Shown piece after piece: positions 1-9,787 of a DNA stretch of 64,000 nucleotides. A model generated the notes under the pieces. The model saw only the letters and a program-made list of their open reading frames with translations, was not told the DNA's origin and searched no databases. The stretch is from Trichobilharzia szidati. Taxonomy: Eukaryota; Platyhelminthes; Trematoda; Strigeidida; Schistosomatidae. The DNA is taken from positions 38,428,633 to 38,492,632 of the forward strand of contig OX235271.1 in NCBI GenBank assembly GCA_944472155.2, in the 5' to 3' direction. The translations under genes were made by a program, and so were the position numbers. The first letter of the stretch is position 1. Each line of letters starts with the position of its first letter.

Positions 1-19
1 ACATGCGTACTGACCACTA

Positions 20-196
20 AGAGTGAAGGACATGAAATGGCTAGCTGTCTTTGATCATAAGTGCCTGTATCCTATCTTCCATGTTATGTGGTATGTGTAA
101 TAGGGTGAGCAATATTGAGGTTAGGCGTCGAGTGCTAGGCAAAGAGGAGACATCAATAGATGAGGCTATGAAGTCGCATCGATTGAGAATGACTCA
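20..196 (+). pseudogene. C-terminal remnant of a second non-LTR retrotransposon
   Basis: Broken plus-strand coding remnant. Around 102-190 it reads VSNIEVRRRVLGKEE, then SIDEAMKSHRLR; upstream, in other frames, are pieces such as KDMKWLAVFDHKCL. The order (FDHKCLR, RRVLG, SID-E, HRLRWLGH) is the C-terminal tail seen in flatworm RTE-type endonuclease-reverse transcriptases and differs from the RTE family that dominates this window. Stops and shifts make it non-coding today. The RT and endonuclease parts are absent or lie left of the window. I am confident it is LINE-derived, less so of the clade. Confidence 0.55.
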
Positions 197-204
197 TCAC
201 TCAT

Positions 205-410
205 ACTAAAAATATGGAAAATACTATCAATCAAATCAAGCGATGGAAAATAATGGAATTATATAAATGGAGTTAGAAAGTTGTGTGAGTACCTTGATAT
301 GATTATGAGTGGCAATAAATTATGTTCGAAACGTGGTCATCAGTAAATATTACTGTGTAACAACACTGTGAGACTTTACCAAAATAAATTGTACCCATAA
401 TGGAAGTGTA
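205..410 (+). mobile_element. Decayed PLE 3' terminus
   Basis: Matches by eye the terminus at 19930-20090: both contain GTGTGAGT, then CTTGATATGATTATGAG, then TTCGAAACG or CTCGAAACG, then CAACACTGTG, then AAATAAA. The better copy lies directly downstream of PLE C-terminal coding sequence, which identifies this as a PLE terminal region. The hammerhead-like helices present in the other copy are mostly eroded here. No coding capacity. Confidence 0.45.
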
Positions 411-1266
411 CTGAAATTACTTTCACTTTTCTTTCCCTCTGGAATACTACTGATGTAACGAGAATGAACAAGTCGATCAGTTTTAACATAAACGACTATC
501 AAAGGACTTGGGTAACATAACATACGGGATGGCTACTTTTTTAAGACAGATAATTAAAAGTTCAGGTTGAGACAGTGAGTAACCCTTTAAACTCAGACAG
601 TAAACATGGACTGTTTGAAACGCTAGGATAGTTAAATTTTTATCCAGTAAAATGTATTAAATTAAATTCGTTTCATATTAGTACAATTGCACAGTTACAC
701 TATTTAATAAAAGTTTCCAATCGTATACCTTTCATAAATGGTTCTGTACTAACTGTAGTGCATTTTTCGAAAAGAATTCAGGCGAAATGTCGTCAGAAAT
801 AAAATGTGCTTTAGGACAATCAATATTTTGTCGAATACTGTTGACTAACGTTTTATGCAAAGCTTCTGTGCAAGAAGCAAGTCTTCATAGGAAAACGCAC
901 TCAGTTTTATGGACTGTATGAAAATATTTTACCCAGAATAAAGGTTTCATTATCATTTACAAACTGTTCTATAATATGCTATTTACTTTTGTGAGATAAT
1001 TATTTTCTGTTCGTTCTCATAATTGTGAAACTAACATACTTTCAAACAATACCTATCCATCTCATCTTGCTTTCGACTAGTTCTCTGACTGTTGGCGATT
1101 CGATCTACAATGAAAATGACAAGGTTAGTTTATTAGACGTTCCACTAAAAGCTGTCAGATATAAACGATCAACGGTTAAATACGCAAATAAAATAAACTC
1201 ACTTACCGACTAACTCTGTACACTAAAGGACTCTGTTGATCCAATTAGTAGTAGCATAGTATAGTA
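411..1266. other. Unassigned AT-rich stretch with one odd short frame
   Basis: No repeat family is recognised over most of this stretch. A short plus-strand frame at 1025-1213 has no ATG (it opens at GTG), a hydrophobic start (IPIHLILLSTSS) and an RYKR dibasic site. A splice-donor-like AAG|GTTAGT lies near 1120. It could be an exon with a signal peptide, but nothing supports it further. The last 70 bases (1195-1266) closely match 39843-39906, both directly beside an RTE 3' end. Confidence 0.3.
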
Positions 1267-1606
1267 ATTCCCTTAGACTCCTAGTGGAACATACAGCTTC
1301 AACAGCACACCTTCATTTCACCTTGTTCCCTGAAATACTGTTTAGCTGGCTTCACGACCACTAATAAACTTTCAACTCCTCCTCATATGATATCCATGCA
1401 ACCCTCGGACGACCCACTCGTCGCTTCTCATTATGATTTCACTAGAAGTATGGCTTGAATTGAGTGAGATGTCATTTGGCGGTCTTCTCAGCACATGGCC
1501 AATCCATCTCCATTTTGGTTGGTTTGTTCCCAGAGATTCTTACTGCTTATACTCACTCGCTGGTCAGCTGATCTTTAGTATGGGGCCAGCAGCTGTTAAT
1601 TAAAGT
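1267..1606 (-). mobile_element. SR2-like RTE, 3' part (left piece of a split copy)
   Basis: Minus-strand 3' end of the RTE family whose best copy is at 29930-33120. Read on the minus strand it shows the C-terminal WGHS/W-WIGH region and ends with the family tail (GAAG-C-TATGTTCCACTAGGA-C). At 1606 the RTE sequence breaks at a point that resumes at 7626, on the far side of the CR1-like LINE. This is therefore the left half of a copy interrupted by a later insertion. No open frame survives. Confidence 0.75.
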
Positions 1607-2593
1607 CTATGAAAGCACAACAAAGATGCTACACATCTGACAACTTACTCGATCTCAGATGCATGTTAAAAAATACTAACTGGGATTTATTCAATGAAAT
1701 TACATTAGATGACACAATCGCCAATATAACGGATTATCTTAAGTTCTGCCTGGATATATGCCGTCCCAAACAAACACTAGTCAAACGCTTCGATCACTTC
1801 TCGTCTCCTCGTCTCAAACAACTACGCAGGCAAAAAGAAACATTATATAAATCCAAAGATAAGTTAGGACTTAAAAAGATTGATGCTCTAATCAAATCTG
1901 AAATCAAAAATCTTAATGCTATGTATAACCATACACTTTTATCATGTAAATCTCCTATCAACATGTGGAAACTTTTCAATGAAATTACTGGCAATAGTAA
2001 GCGATGCAATGTTTTTCCCTCTTATGATGTTAACGCTCTTAATCAGTCTTTATACGCTCTCCTTCTACTATAATTACTTTTAATGTTACAAATCATGTAG
2101 CTGATAACTTTCACGACTTTATTATTCTTGATGTTCTAAAATGTCTTAAAATGCCTAAACCTTCACGTAGCCCTGGCCCTGATGGTATACCTGCCTATGT
2201 TCTAAAACAATGTGCAGATGCTTTATGTTCTCCACTTACTAACATCATAAATGCTTCTTTTTCCAAAAACGTTGTACCTGTTGCATGGAAAGACATTAAA
2301 ATAGTCCCTGTCCCTAAACCTGGTAATAACAAGAACGTTAAGTTCAGACCCATTGCCATTACTTCCCCGTTTCTAAAGCTTATGGAAAAATTAATACTTC
2401 TTAAACTTGAACCCTCCCTTAAAAGCTTTGAAGACCCCAAACAATTCGCATAATGACAGGGTAGGAGCACTTTAGACGCTGCAACCGTCTTACACAACAG
2501 TACCGTATCATCATTAGATAAAAGTACCAAATACGTCCACTGCACGTTTCTCGACTTCACTTCTGCTTTCGACTCTGTACCTAGATGTCTCTT
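1607..2593 (+). mobile_element. CR1/jockey-like LINE, RT N-terminal half (left piece)
   Basis: Codes for the linker and first RT motifs of a CR1/jockey-type LINE. Frame 1609-2073 (RCYTSDNLLDLRCML start; YKSKDK; NMWKLFNEITG) matches the same region of the minus-strand copy at 26220-27137. After a frameshift, 2151-2453 carries SRSPGPDGIPAYVLKQC and VKFRPIAITSPFLKLMEKL. A TAT-to-TAA change gives the stop at 2451, and the same frame continues to FLDFTSAFDSVPR, RT motif A with its aspartate, at 2547-2580. The copy is 5'-truncated: the endonuclease is missing. A PLE interrupts it 13 bases later; the rest is at 6203-7625. Confidence 0.8.
2581..2593 (+). repeat. 13-bp target site duplication, left
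   Basis: CTAGATGTCTCTT is repeated exactly at 6190-6202, flanking the PLE composite. Removing the composite and one copy restores the LINE reading frame across the junction (SVPR to LLLNKL), so this is an insertion-generated duplication. Confidence 0.9.
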
Positions 2594-3030
2594 CATTATA
2601 ATAAAGGTTTTTGTATTTCCCAATGAATGAAAAACAAAACGATATTGTTTTTTACTGACGTTTCGCTATTTAATGCTAATAGCTTTATCAAAGTATTATT
2701 AAACCGGAATTTACAAAATCTCAGCATATATATAACAAACAGTTAGGGGGTGAGAAAATAGACATAGGTCAAGTTAAAGGGACATATTGAAAGTAAAAAT
2801 AGCGATGAAGATAACTATACCAAATAACAAAGGTAATAGTATGTCTGTTATGATATCGAAAAAAGAAAGAAAGTTTACTAACTTGATCATCGTTCGTCTG
2901 TCTGGGGCATTTTTTAGTTGTTAAGTTGGTGAATTGGTAAAGATAACAAAATCATCATGTGTAGATTGTTGGATTTGATAAGTGTATGAGATTATAAAAG
3001 CAGCGTGTGTTTACATAATGAAAGTGCTTA

Positions 3031-5523
3031 TCACATTCGTGTTGGTTTTGTCACTTGATGGGGGGGAGGGAGGTGTTGTAACCAGGTCAGATTCTGTTTT
3101 AGTCCATCATTCCTATTCAGGCAATTTTGATTCCACTTAATATGAAGTGCTTCTGATATTAAACGTTCTTTGTGATTTCTGAAGTTTTTCTGGATTATTT
3201 CAACATTGTCAAAATCAATTTTGTGGCCTGATTCTATGGCATGTAGACCTATGGCTGATGATTTTTCAAGTCTTTGTAGTTCAACAGGATTCTTCGGCGG
3301 TCGAAGAGATGCTCTACGGTGTTCATTTCTTCTGATTTTGATTTTTCGAGAAGTTTGTCCGATGTATATCGCATCACATTCTAAGCATTTTATCTTATAG
3401 ACACAATTAGATAGCGAATCTTTAGGGATTTGGTCTTTTATATGGACAAGGTTGCTTTGAAGTGTGTCTGATGTTTTGAAAAAAACTCTAATATCGAGCT
3501 GATTGAGTACTCTTCTGATATCGTCTGACGTCTCTTCTCTATATGGAATGACGACTGTTGATGTCCATGTTTTCGGGATGCGTTTTCGGCCATACTTGAT
3601 GTCTGTGTTGATTTTGTTGATGAAGTTCCATGGGTAGTTGTTTTGCTTGAGAGTTTCAGTAATGTTTGATATTTCTTCTTCTTTTTCTTTCTCGTCGGTT
3701 ATCAGAGAGTGTGCTCGTCTAAGAAGACTTGAAACAACTGAAATCTTTGCGCTGATGGGGTGTGATGACTTGAAGTCTAAATACTTATTTGAGTGGGTTT
3801 TCTTCCTGAATATGGATATACTAAAATGTCCGTTTTCCTTTCTCTTAACTAGGCAGTCTAGAAATGGTAGTTCACCGATGTCTGATTCTGCTTCCGAAGT
3901 GAATTGGATTCTGGGACATACACAGTTTATTTTCTCCAGGAATGAATTGTGTAGATCTCGTTTTAGTACTACAAAAGTATCATCCACATATCTTAACCAT
4001 ATTTTAGGAGTGAGTATGCTTGAAAAGATGTTATTTTCGAATTTATTCATGAAAAGGTCGGCGACTATTGGTGAGACTGGTGAACCCATAGCAACACCAT
4101 TTGTCTGTCTATATAAACTCCCTTTAAATGTGAAATAATTATTTTCTAGACAGAATTTTAAGCTCTTAATTATTTGACTGGTGTCCAGTGGACATCTTTG
4201 GGATAGCGTTGTATCTGATTCTAGAAGACTGGAGATGATATCAAGACTTTCGGTAATGGGGATACTAGTATATAATGAGTTAATATCATAGCTTACCATA
4301 ATGTCTTCTTTATCAATTTCTCGGTGTTCTGTTTGGGATTTGAAATCATATGAATTCCTGACAATATTTTGAGTGTCCTTTTGTAGTGGTTGTAGTAACG
4401 AGAGTAAGTATTTAGATAGGTTGTATGTCGGTGAGTTGGTGAAATCTATTACTGGTCTCAGTGGAACTGTGGGTTTATGTATCTTTGGTTGACCGTAGAA
4501 TCTTGAAGGTACATAAGACTTTGGTTTTAGTTTAAACCAGAGAGGATTTCCAATTTTGGGTTTCATTTCTTGAAGGACTCTGTTTGTATTTATTTTCATT
4601 TTGTTGAATTCGGCGGATTTCTTCTTCTCTTCAATGAGTAAGTATGGTCCTTCAGATAGGTGTTCGATCGCCTTCTTTTCGTAATCCGTTCTGTTCATAA
4701 TCACGGTGACATTTCCCTTGTCGGCTTTCGTTATAACGAAGCTTTTGTCCTTCTTCAAATTTCTTAAGGCTTCATATTCTTGTTTGTTGAGATTAGATGG
4801 TATGTTTCGTTGTGTCATTAATATGTGTGATATCTTTTGACGAACAGGTTGTGATTCTTCATTGGTGAATTGCTGTAGAGCAGGTTCAATGATAGGTGCT
4901 ATTTCCTGGACCGATAATGGCTTTCTGGTGATATTGAAATTCAGACCTTTCTGTAGTAATGAGATTTCACTTTCGGTTAGTATCTTGTCTGACATGTTAT
5001 GTATGGCTCTAATATTCTTCATATCATTTGTTGAGGTTTTCTTTGGTTGTTTCTTTTCTTCGAGTTTTAAGAATTTTTGTATTTGTCTTCTTTTTGTGAC
5101 ATTATGAAAATGAGATTCTCGTTCATTAAACAGTTTTTGAAAGGATTCATAGATATGACTTGTAACAAGTAATGTTAAACAGTCGTCTATATTTTTGATT
5201 CTCATTCGATAAGATTCAAGTTTGATGTTGCAGTTATGTATTCTTTCTCGTAAAAATACCTTGGAGGTATGATTTGCAGCAAGTATGGATTTGTGCGAAT
5301 ATTCAAGAGGTTTAACTCGTAGTGACTTAGGAATAATTCCACTTTGTAGACAGCGTACGTTGAAAATACGATGATTATAGAAGTTACATTTATGCTTTGA
5401 TAGAGTAATCCGGTTTTTAATTAAGTTATATATGTCCAAACCAAGTTGACTTTTAACGGTTTGAAAAAATTTGGGCATTGGGTATATGATATTCATTATA
5501 ATAAAGGTTTTTGTATTTCCCAA
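3031..5523 (-). CDS. PLE polyprotein: reverse transcriptase plus GIY-YIG endonuclease
   Basis: One uninterrupted frame of 830 codons. It would copy element RNA into DNA at a nick made by its own nuclease. RT motifs in order: ITKADKGN (265-271), RFYGQPKIHKP (341-351), RPVIDFTNSPTYNLSKYLLSLL (split across 356-377), SYDINSLYTSIP (411-422, catalytic Asp413), NGVAMGSPVSPIVADLF (475-491), RYVDDTF (511-517, catalytic Asp514/515) and ELPFLDCL (551-558). The GIY-YIG domain follows: CVYKIKCLEC (707-716), IYIGQTSRK (719-727) and NEH (733-735), ending at KERLISEALHI. The N-terminal 180 residues are basic and helical-looking. The ATG at residue 10 (base 5496) is an equally good start, since the first nine codons lie in the terminal repeat. 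All catalytic residues seen are intact, so activity is possible but unproven. Confidence 0.88.
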   Translation of the reverse strand: MGNTKTFIIMNIIYPMPKFFQTVKSQLGLDIYNLIKNRITLSKHKCNFYNHRIFNVRCLQSGIIPKSLRVKPLEYSHKSILAANHTSKVFLRERIHNCNIKLESYRMRIKNIDDCLTLLVTSHIYESFQKLFNERESHFHNVTKRRQIQKFLKLEEKKQPKKTSTNDMKNIRAIHNMSDKILTESEISLLQKGLNFNITRKPLSVQEIAPIIEPALQQFTNEESQPVRQKISHILMTQRNIPSNLNKQEYEALRNLKKDKSFVITKADKGNVTVIMNRTDYEKKAIEHLSEGPYLLIEEKKKSAEFNKMKINTNRVLQEMKPKIGNPLWFKLKPKSYVPSRFYGQPKIHKPTVPLRPVIDFTNSPTYNLSKYLLSLLQPLQKDTQNIVRNSYDFKSQTEHREIDKEDIMVSYDINSLYTSIPITESLDIISSLLESDTTLSQRCPLDTSQIIKSLKFCLENNYFTFKGSLYRQTNGVAMGSPVSPIVADLFMNKFENNIFSSILTPKIWLRYVDDTFVVLKRDLHNSFLEKINCVCPRIQFTSEAESDIGELPFLDCLVKRKENGHFSISIFRKKTHSNKYLDFKSSHPISAKISVVSSLLRRAHSLITDEKEKEEEISNITETLKQNNYPWNFINKINTDIKYGRKRIPKTWTSTVVIPYREETSDDIRRVLNQLDIRVFFKTSDTLQSNLVHIKDQIPKDSLSNCVYKIKCLECDAIYIGQTSRKIKIRRNEHRRASLRPPKNPVELQRLEKSSAIGLHAIESGHKIDFDNVEIIQKNFRNHKERLISEALHIKWNQNCLNRNDGLKQNLTWLQHLPPPHQVTKPTRM

Positions 5524-5599
5524 TGAATGAAAAACAAAACGATATTGTTTTTACTGACGTTTCGCTATTTAATGCTAATAGCTTTATCAAAGTATTATT

Positions 5600-6189
5600 A
5601 TAGGAATGATGGACTAAAACAGAATCTGACCTGGTTACAACACCTCCCTCCCCCCCATCAAGTGACAAAACCAACACGAATGTGATAAGCACTTTCATTA
5701 TGTAAACACACGCTGCTTTTATAATCTCATACACTTATCAAATCCAACAATCTACACATGATGATTTTGTTATCTTTACCAATTCACCAACTTAACAACT
5801 AAAAAATGCCCCAGACAGACGAACGATGATCAAGTTAGTAAACTTTCTTTCTTTTTTCGATATCATAACAGACATACTATTACCTTTGTTATTTGGTATA
5901 GTTATCTTCATCGCTATTTTTACTTTCAATATGTCCCTTTAACTTGACCTATGTCTATTTTCTCACCCCCTAACTGTTTGTTATATATATGCTGAGATTT
6001 TGTAAATTCCGGTTTAATAATACTTTGATAAAGCTATTAGCATTAAATAGCGAAACGTCAGTAAAAACAATATCGTTTTGTTTTTCATTCATTGGGAAAT
6101 ACAAAAACCTTTATTATAATGAATATCATATACCCAATGCCCAAATTTTTTCAAACCGTTAAAAGTCAACTTGGTTTGGACATATATAA
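5600..6189 (+). mobile_element. Inverted partial PLE copy (tail, pseudo-LTR, ORF head)
   Basis: Reverse complement of 2594-3118 joined to the reverse complement of about 5427-5500. Read on the plus strand it has the last codons of the PLE ORF (GLKQNLTWLQHL to the stop), the 3' untranslated region, the terminal block and then the first ORF codons (MNIIYPMPKFF). This is the junction of an upstream copy's end with a downstream copy's beginning, as expected from tandem PLE templates. It ends at the right-hand target duplication. Confidence 0.8.
6025..6058 (+). ncRNA. Hammerhead-like core in PLE terminal block
   Basis: TTGATAA (6025-6031), then a perfect 6-bp helix GCTATT/AATAGC (6033-6038 with 6046-6051), then GAAAC (6052-6056). 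This resembles the hammerhead core CTGATGA, stem II, GAAA, known from PLE pseudo-LTRs. Core positions 3 and 8 are U and A, which could still pair. There is one extra base before stem II, and I cannot find a convincing stem I, so activity is doubtful. Two further copies lie on the minus strand at 2657-2693 and 5556-5592. Confidence 0.35.
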
Positions 6190-6202
6190 CTAGATGTCTC
6201 TT
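6190..6202 (+). repeat. 13-bp target site duplication, right
   Basis: Exact copy of 2581-2593, directly abutting the right end of the PLE composite. Confidence 0.9.
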
Positions 6203-7625
6203 GTTAAATAAGCTCTCGGTGACACAAACTGAGTCCTTGGTCACAAACTGGTTGCATTCCTACTTCTCAAACAGAAAGCAGTACACTGTATACAAAGGTA
6301 AATCATCCTCTGATGTACTCACTGAAGCCGGTGTCCCCCAAGGTGCCGTATTCTCCCCAATTCTCTTTTCTCTTTCTTTCTACATGCCTTACCATCTTCA
6401 AATGACATTAATTTTGTTAAATACGCTGACAACCTGACAGTATCTTTGCCTGTCAAATGTCAAAGCGACTGCTCTAAACTGAATTGCTTTGTGTCAGAAA
6501 TCAGCCAGTGGTCCAAGGAAAACGGTCTTACCTTAAACCCCTCCAAATGCCAAACAGTCAATTTCACCTATAGGCAGAAATCTACCTAAAACAAACTGAT
6601 TAGCCCTCACGAGGTGTGCAACATAGACGACACTGAAATAGAAACCAAATCGGAACCTAAATACCTAGGTGTCATTCTATCTGCTGATCTCTCCTAGTCG
6701 TCTCATATCTTGGCGATTTCTAAGAAAATATTCCGTCTTACCTTCTACATCAAGAAGTTAAGACATTTTGGATTAAACCAACCCTTACTTCTACAATTCG
6801 TTAACTCTTGCATCCTGCCTATTATTCTCTATTGTTCCCCCTTGGTTTCTCCAGGGCTACTGAAGAAAGACTATAACATATTACGCAGGATGTTAAAGGT
6901 TGTCAGCAGGGTAAGCAATGTGCCACTTAACCAGCTTGTCAATATTCTGGTCGACAGGCACATGGACTCACGTGAAAAATGGGCCAAATCCATTTTGTCT
7001 AACTCATACCACCCTCTTCACTCACAACTCTCCTCTTGCATCTCATCGGGCAAAACCAGAAGCCAATATAGAAAACTATATGCTCGCACCAGCAAGTACA
7101 GAAACTCAACCATACCCTACTTAGCTCGTGTTCTGTGCATTAAAGAAAGCATTAGGCGTGACACCTATAATTCATTAAATAGTCAGTACTACAGCTGGAT
7201 CTCGTTTTTCCAGCTCACATCATCAATAGGTACAACATTTTCTTTCTTTCTTTTCTTTTTCTCTTTTATTTCTTTTTTTCTGTTATGTGATGCTTTGTTT
7301 CTTTTTTCCTTATGAACTCTATTAAAACATTCTTTTTCGTTCTCTCACACTCTGTATATCTCGACCTTTCGTTACAGCTTACGCCAGTGAATATGCTAGT
7401 ATCTACTTTTCTAACACCTTCAAACACTGTTCAATTTCGGCTTTGCTGCCGACATGCCAATATGTTGTTGTCATAATGAACTGAGGTTTCCTTGATCTAT
7501 GTAGAATTCTATTTATTGATAATGTACTAACTGGATGCAATACTGTGGAAAAAATGCTGAGAATTCCATTCTGTATCACAAGTACTGTTTTGGAATAAAA
7601 GCAAATTATTATCATTATTATAGTA
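6203..7625 (+). mobile_element. CR1/jockey-like LINE, RT C-terminal half and 3' end
   Basis: Continuation of 1607-2593. It shows LLNKLSVTQTES, GVPQGAVFSPILFSL (motif B) and, after a shift, KYADN at 6419-6433, where the second catalytic aspartate is replaced by asparagine (YADN for YADD). Next come WSKENGLTLNPSKCQTVNF and, in a clean frame 6710-7315, the thumb/C-terminal domain (FRLTFYIKKLRHFG, NSCILPIILYCSPLV, GLLKKDYNILRRMLKVVSR, HPLHSQLSSCISSGKTRSQ, RNSTIPYLARVLC). A 300-base 3' untranslated region ends in ATT repeats near 7605-7622. It is a pseudogene through frameshifts, stops and the lost catalytic residue. Confidence 0.82.
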
Positions 7626-8415
7626 ACCTGTTCCAAATGATTTTCACGACGTGCTGACCAAGTTTATGACCAAAATAGAACCACTGACTGACCAACCATT
7701 GGGGTGGAAAATCCGAATTTCCTTCCTCATACTGAGTGCAGATCTCCACAATGACTTCAGGGTTTTGAATGTCTCCCTTGCTTTCTACATCCTGGTTCTC
7801 AAATCCTCAGATGTGCTGTCGCCTGTAGTTGAAATGATACTTCCTAGATAAATGAGGGAAGTGACCTGAGTTAAATCCCTCCTGTTGTTGGTGATTTGTG
7901 CTGGTTGTTGTTGATGTTGTTGTTGGTGTTGGTTGGTTATTGTCATCACCTCCGTCTCCACCTTCTTTATGTTCTCCTGGAGTCCTGTCTTCTCTACCTG
8001 CTTCTTCATCCGGTTTGTTGCTTTTAGCATGTTAGTCTTCGAGTTTGTGTGACATTAAATATAAATTATTCATGCGCAAAATATATATCTTTTACAGTCT
8101 TCTTATCGGTCCAGCGTACTGTTGTCTTTTCGCTCCCTACGTAGTGTGTGCTGCATAATCCAGTCCATTACAATTAAAAGTGTCACCGGTGATAATAGGC
8201 GGGCAGCCAGTTTTTTCTTACTATTGTGTTCACCTAATTCAAACTCCTCGTTGAATTTTCCATTGTGGATCACCTGACACTTAGCATTGTCATATGGTCA
8301 GCTGCTGAATGAGGTTAATAAAGATTTGAAGCAATGTACTCCATAGTGTTGAATTAGTTTCCAAATTACTTCTCGGCTAATACTATAGATGGCCTTTTCA
8401 AAAGGATTGAACTTT
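7626..8415 (-). mobile_element. SR2-like RTE, RT C-terminal part (right piece of split copy)
   Basis: Continues the RTE copy broken at 1606. On the minus strand it holds the RT region after motif B (WIMQHTLRRE-like remnant), a damaged FADD box near 8062-8082, TGLQENIKKVETEVMTITNQ, a CAA-rich run and DLTQVTSLIYLGSIISTTG. The catalytic box carries the same four-base insertion seen in the copy at 32300. It fades near motif A at about 8400, so it is 5'-truncated there. Confidence 0.75.
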
Positions 8416-8652
8416 ATTATACTAGTGAAAGATCTGAGTGAGTCATAGTGGATTCGCAATAAAATGCGAGTTTAAGTAGCATCTTGACCTAGTAACCTAC
8501 GCAGATATATAAACTCTTCACTTTAAAAGTTTAAGATACTTAAATAAAGAAATTTCATCTATTAAATCTTTTTGGATAATAATTATGACTATTAAGTCAA
8601 ATAAATAAGTATGAGTATTCAGGTTGAATAAATGAGTTATCAGAGGACAGAC

Positions 8653-8886
8653 TTTTTTTATCCTTCACTTTCCCCAGTGGAATATAGGGCTTCAAGCCAG
8701 TGACTTGAATTTTCTGTAGCGGTGTTTATTTTACAGGATGGGGTTGCTAGCCTCATGCCCAGCTTTTCCTCTTCACCAGCATTATTTCTGGCTTAGCGAG
8801 GTAAAGGAGTGCGTCTGTGGCCGGGAATCGAACCCCGTACCATGTGCATGGTCGGCGAGTGTCCTAACCGCTATGCCACCGACGCT
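8653..8886 (-). mobile_element. tRNA-headed SINE, family A
   Basis: Minus-strand copy of about 230 bases. The head has box-A-like GGTGGCATAGCGGTTAGG and box-B-like GGGTTCGATTCCC, then the body (CTCGCTAAGCCAGAAATAATGC, in two parts), then TTGAAGCCCTATATTCCACT and a short A run. The body and tail match the copies at 16249 and 25155. The 3' tail is nearly the RTE 3' tail, so RTE machinery probably moves it. Related in kind to the schistosome SM-alpha SINEs, but I do not see their hammerhead here. Confidence 0.75.
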
Positions 8887-8889
8887 ACA

Positions 8890-9424
8890 AAATCAGAAAT
8901 GGTAAATTCCCATAATTTAAAGAATATTAGGACTGCATTAAGATGGAATAAATCAACTTTTATTATTAACTGTCAACAAACGAACAATAAATTCATGGCC
9001 CAACAAATAAACCAAACAAAATAAAGATGATTCAGATAAACGCTGAGGGAACTACGCTCTAGACCATCTCTGGAGTGGAACCTAAATAGTGAACAACAAG
9101 CTGGAAATGGTTTCGAGGGCAACTTGTAGCCAGCTATACACGGTTGAAGTGAACCAGATGAAATGAAGATGCGCTGTTCAAATTCTTTGTTCCACTTGAA
9201 ACTTCAGGGGATAATATTGATTTAGCTATCTTTAAAAGCTGACACATTACGACCGATTCTACTTTTTTTGAATATTCACAACCTTTTCTAAATGTCTAGA
9301 GATTTGTGATATTCTTATTACAGTTCATCTGCCACAGCAAGCCATGCCTAAGCGTCAAGCTGTCACTATGATATGATTAAAAAAAAAATAATCTTTAAGA
9401 AACCTTTTAAACAAGCAAAACGAC
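8890..9424. other. No recognised feature
   Basis: AT-rich sequence. A short frame crossing from the SINE into this stretch has no recognisable similarity. Nothing else is supported. Confidence 0.4.
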
Positions 9425-9532
9425 AACTGACACAGTTTTTTGTCCAGTGAAGAACTATTTCTTTTCAACAACTTCATTCTCAAGCTGTACAGTCGTATTT
9501 ATATTACAGAAAAAGGCATTAAGTAACACAAG
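9425..9532. repeat. Inverted repeat, left arm (partner 10665-10775)
   Basis: About 100 bases that recur inverted at 10665-10775. Shared words include GTCGTATTTATATTACAG, AAAAAGGCATTAAGT and ATTTCTTTTCAACAA. The arms differ at several positions. They enclose 1.1 kb that contains a PLE fragment. Confidence 0.6.
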
Positions 9533-9787
9533 AAATTCCCAAGTCAATATACATGTGATAGGAATAAAGATAATTTAATTGATTTATTGGGAGGGTAGGT
9601 CTGAAGTGGATGAATTAAAAAAAACTTTTAAGGACTATTCAATAAACGAATTCTCATTAAGATTTCAAAAGTAGATGAAGCGTTGTCTAAAAAATAAGAG
9701 TACAACGATGATAACAATAAATAAGGTGAGGATGAATTGAAGTGGAATGAATTCAAGTGGTAAAACAGAATAAAATGAAGAACATTA

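Larger units (their letters stand above)
2594..6189 (-). mobile_element. Penelope-like element, full copy plus inverted partial copy
   Basis: Retroelement inserted in the RT gene of a CR1-like LINE, bounded by a 13-bp duplication. The minus-strand part (5600 down to 2594) has a terminal block at 5493-5600, the long ORF, a 3' untranslated region, and the same terminal block again at 2594-2700. The part at 5600-6189 is an inverted copy: end of the ORF, 3' region, terminal block and the first 70 or so bases of the ORF. Terminal repeats in direct and inverted order are characteristic of PLEs (pseudo-LTRs). The near identity of the repeated parts suggests a fairly recent insertion. Confidence 0.88.

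Noticed and set aside
1025..1213. Secreted peptide precursor gene
   Set aside because: No ATG, an in-frame stop shortly upstream, and its end lies in sequence repeated at 39843. Kept only as a remark.
3206..5107. Plus-strand frames within the PLE gene (3206-3400, 3638-4138, 4862-5107)
   Set aside because: They are antisense shadows of the 830-codon minus-strand PLE frame and show no motifs.
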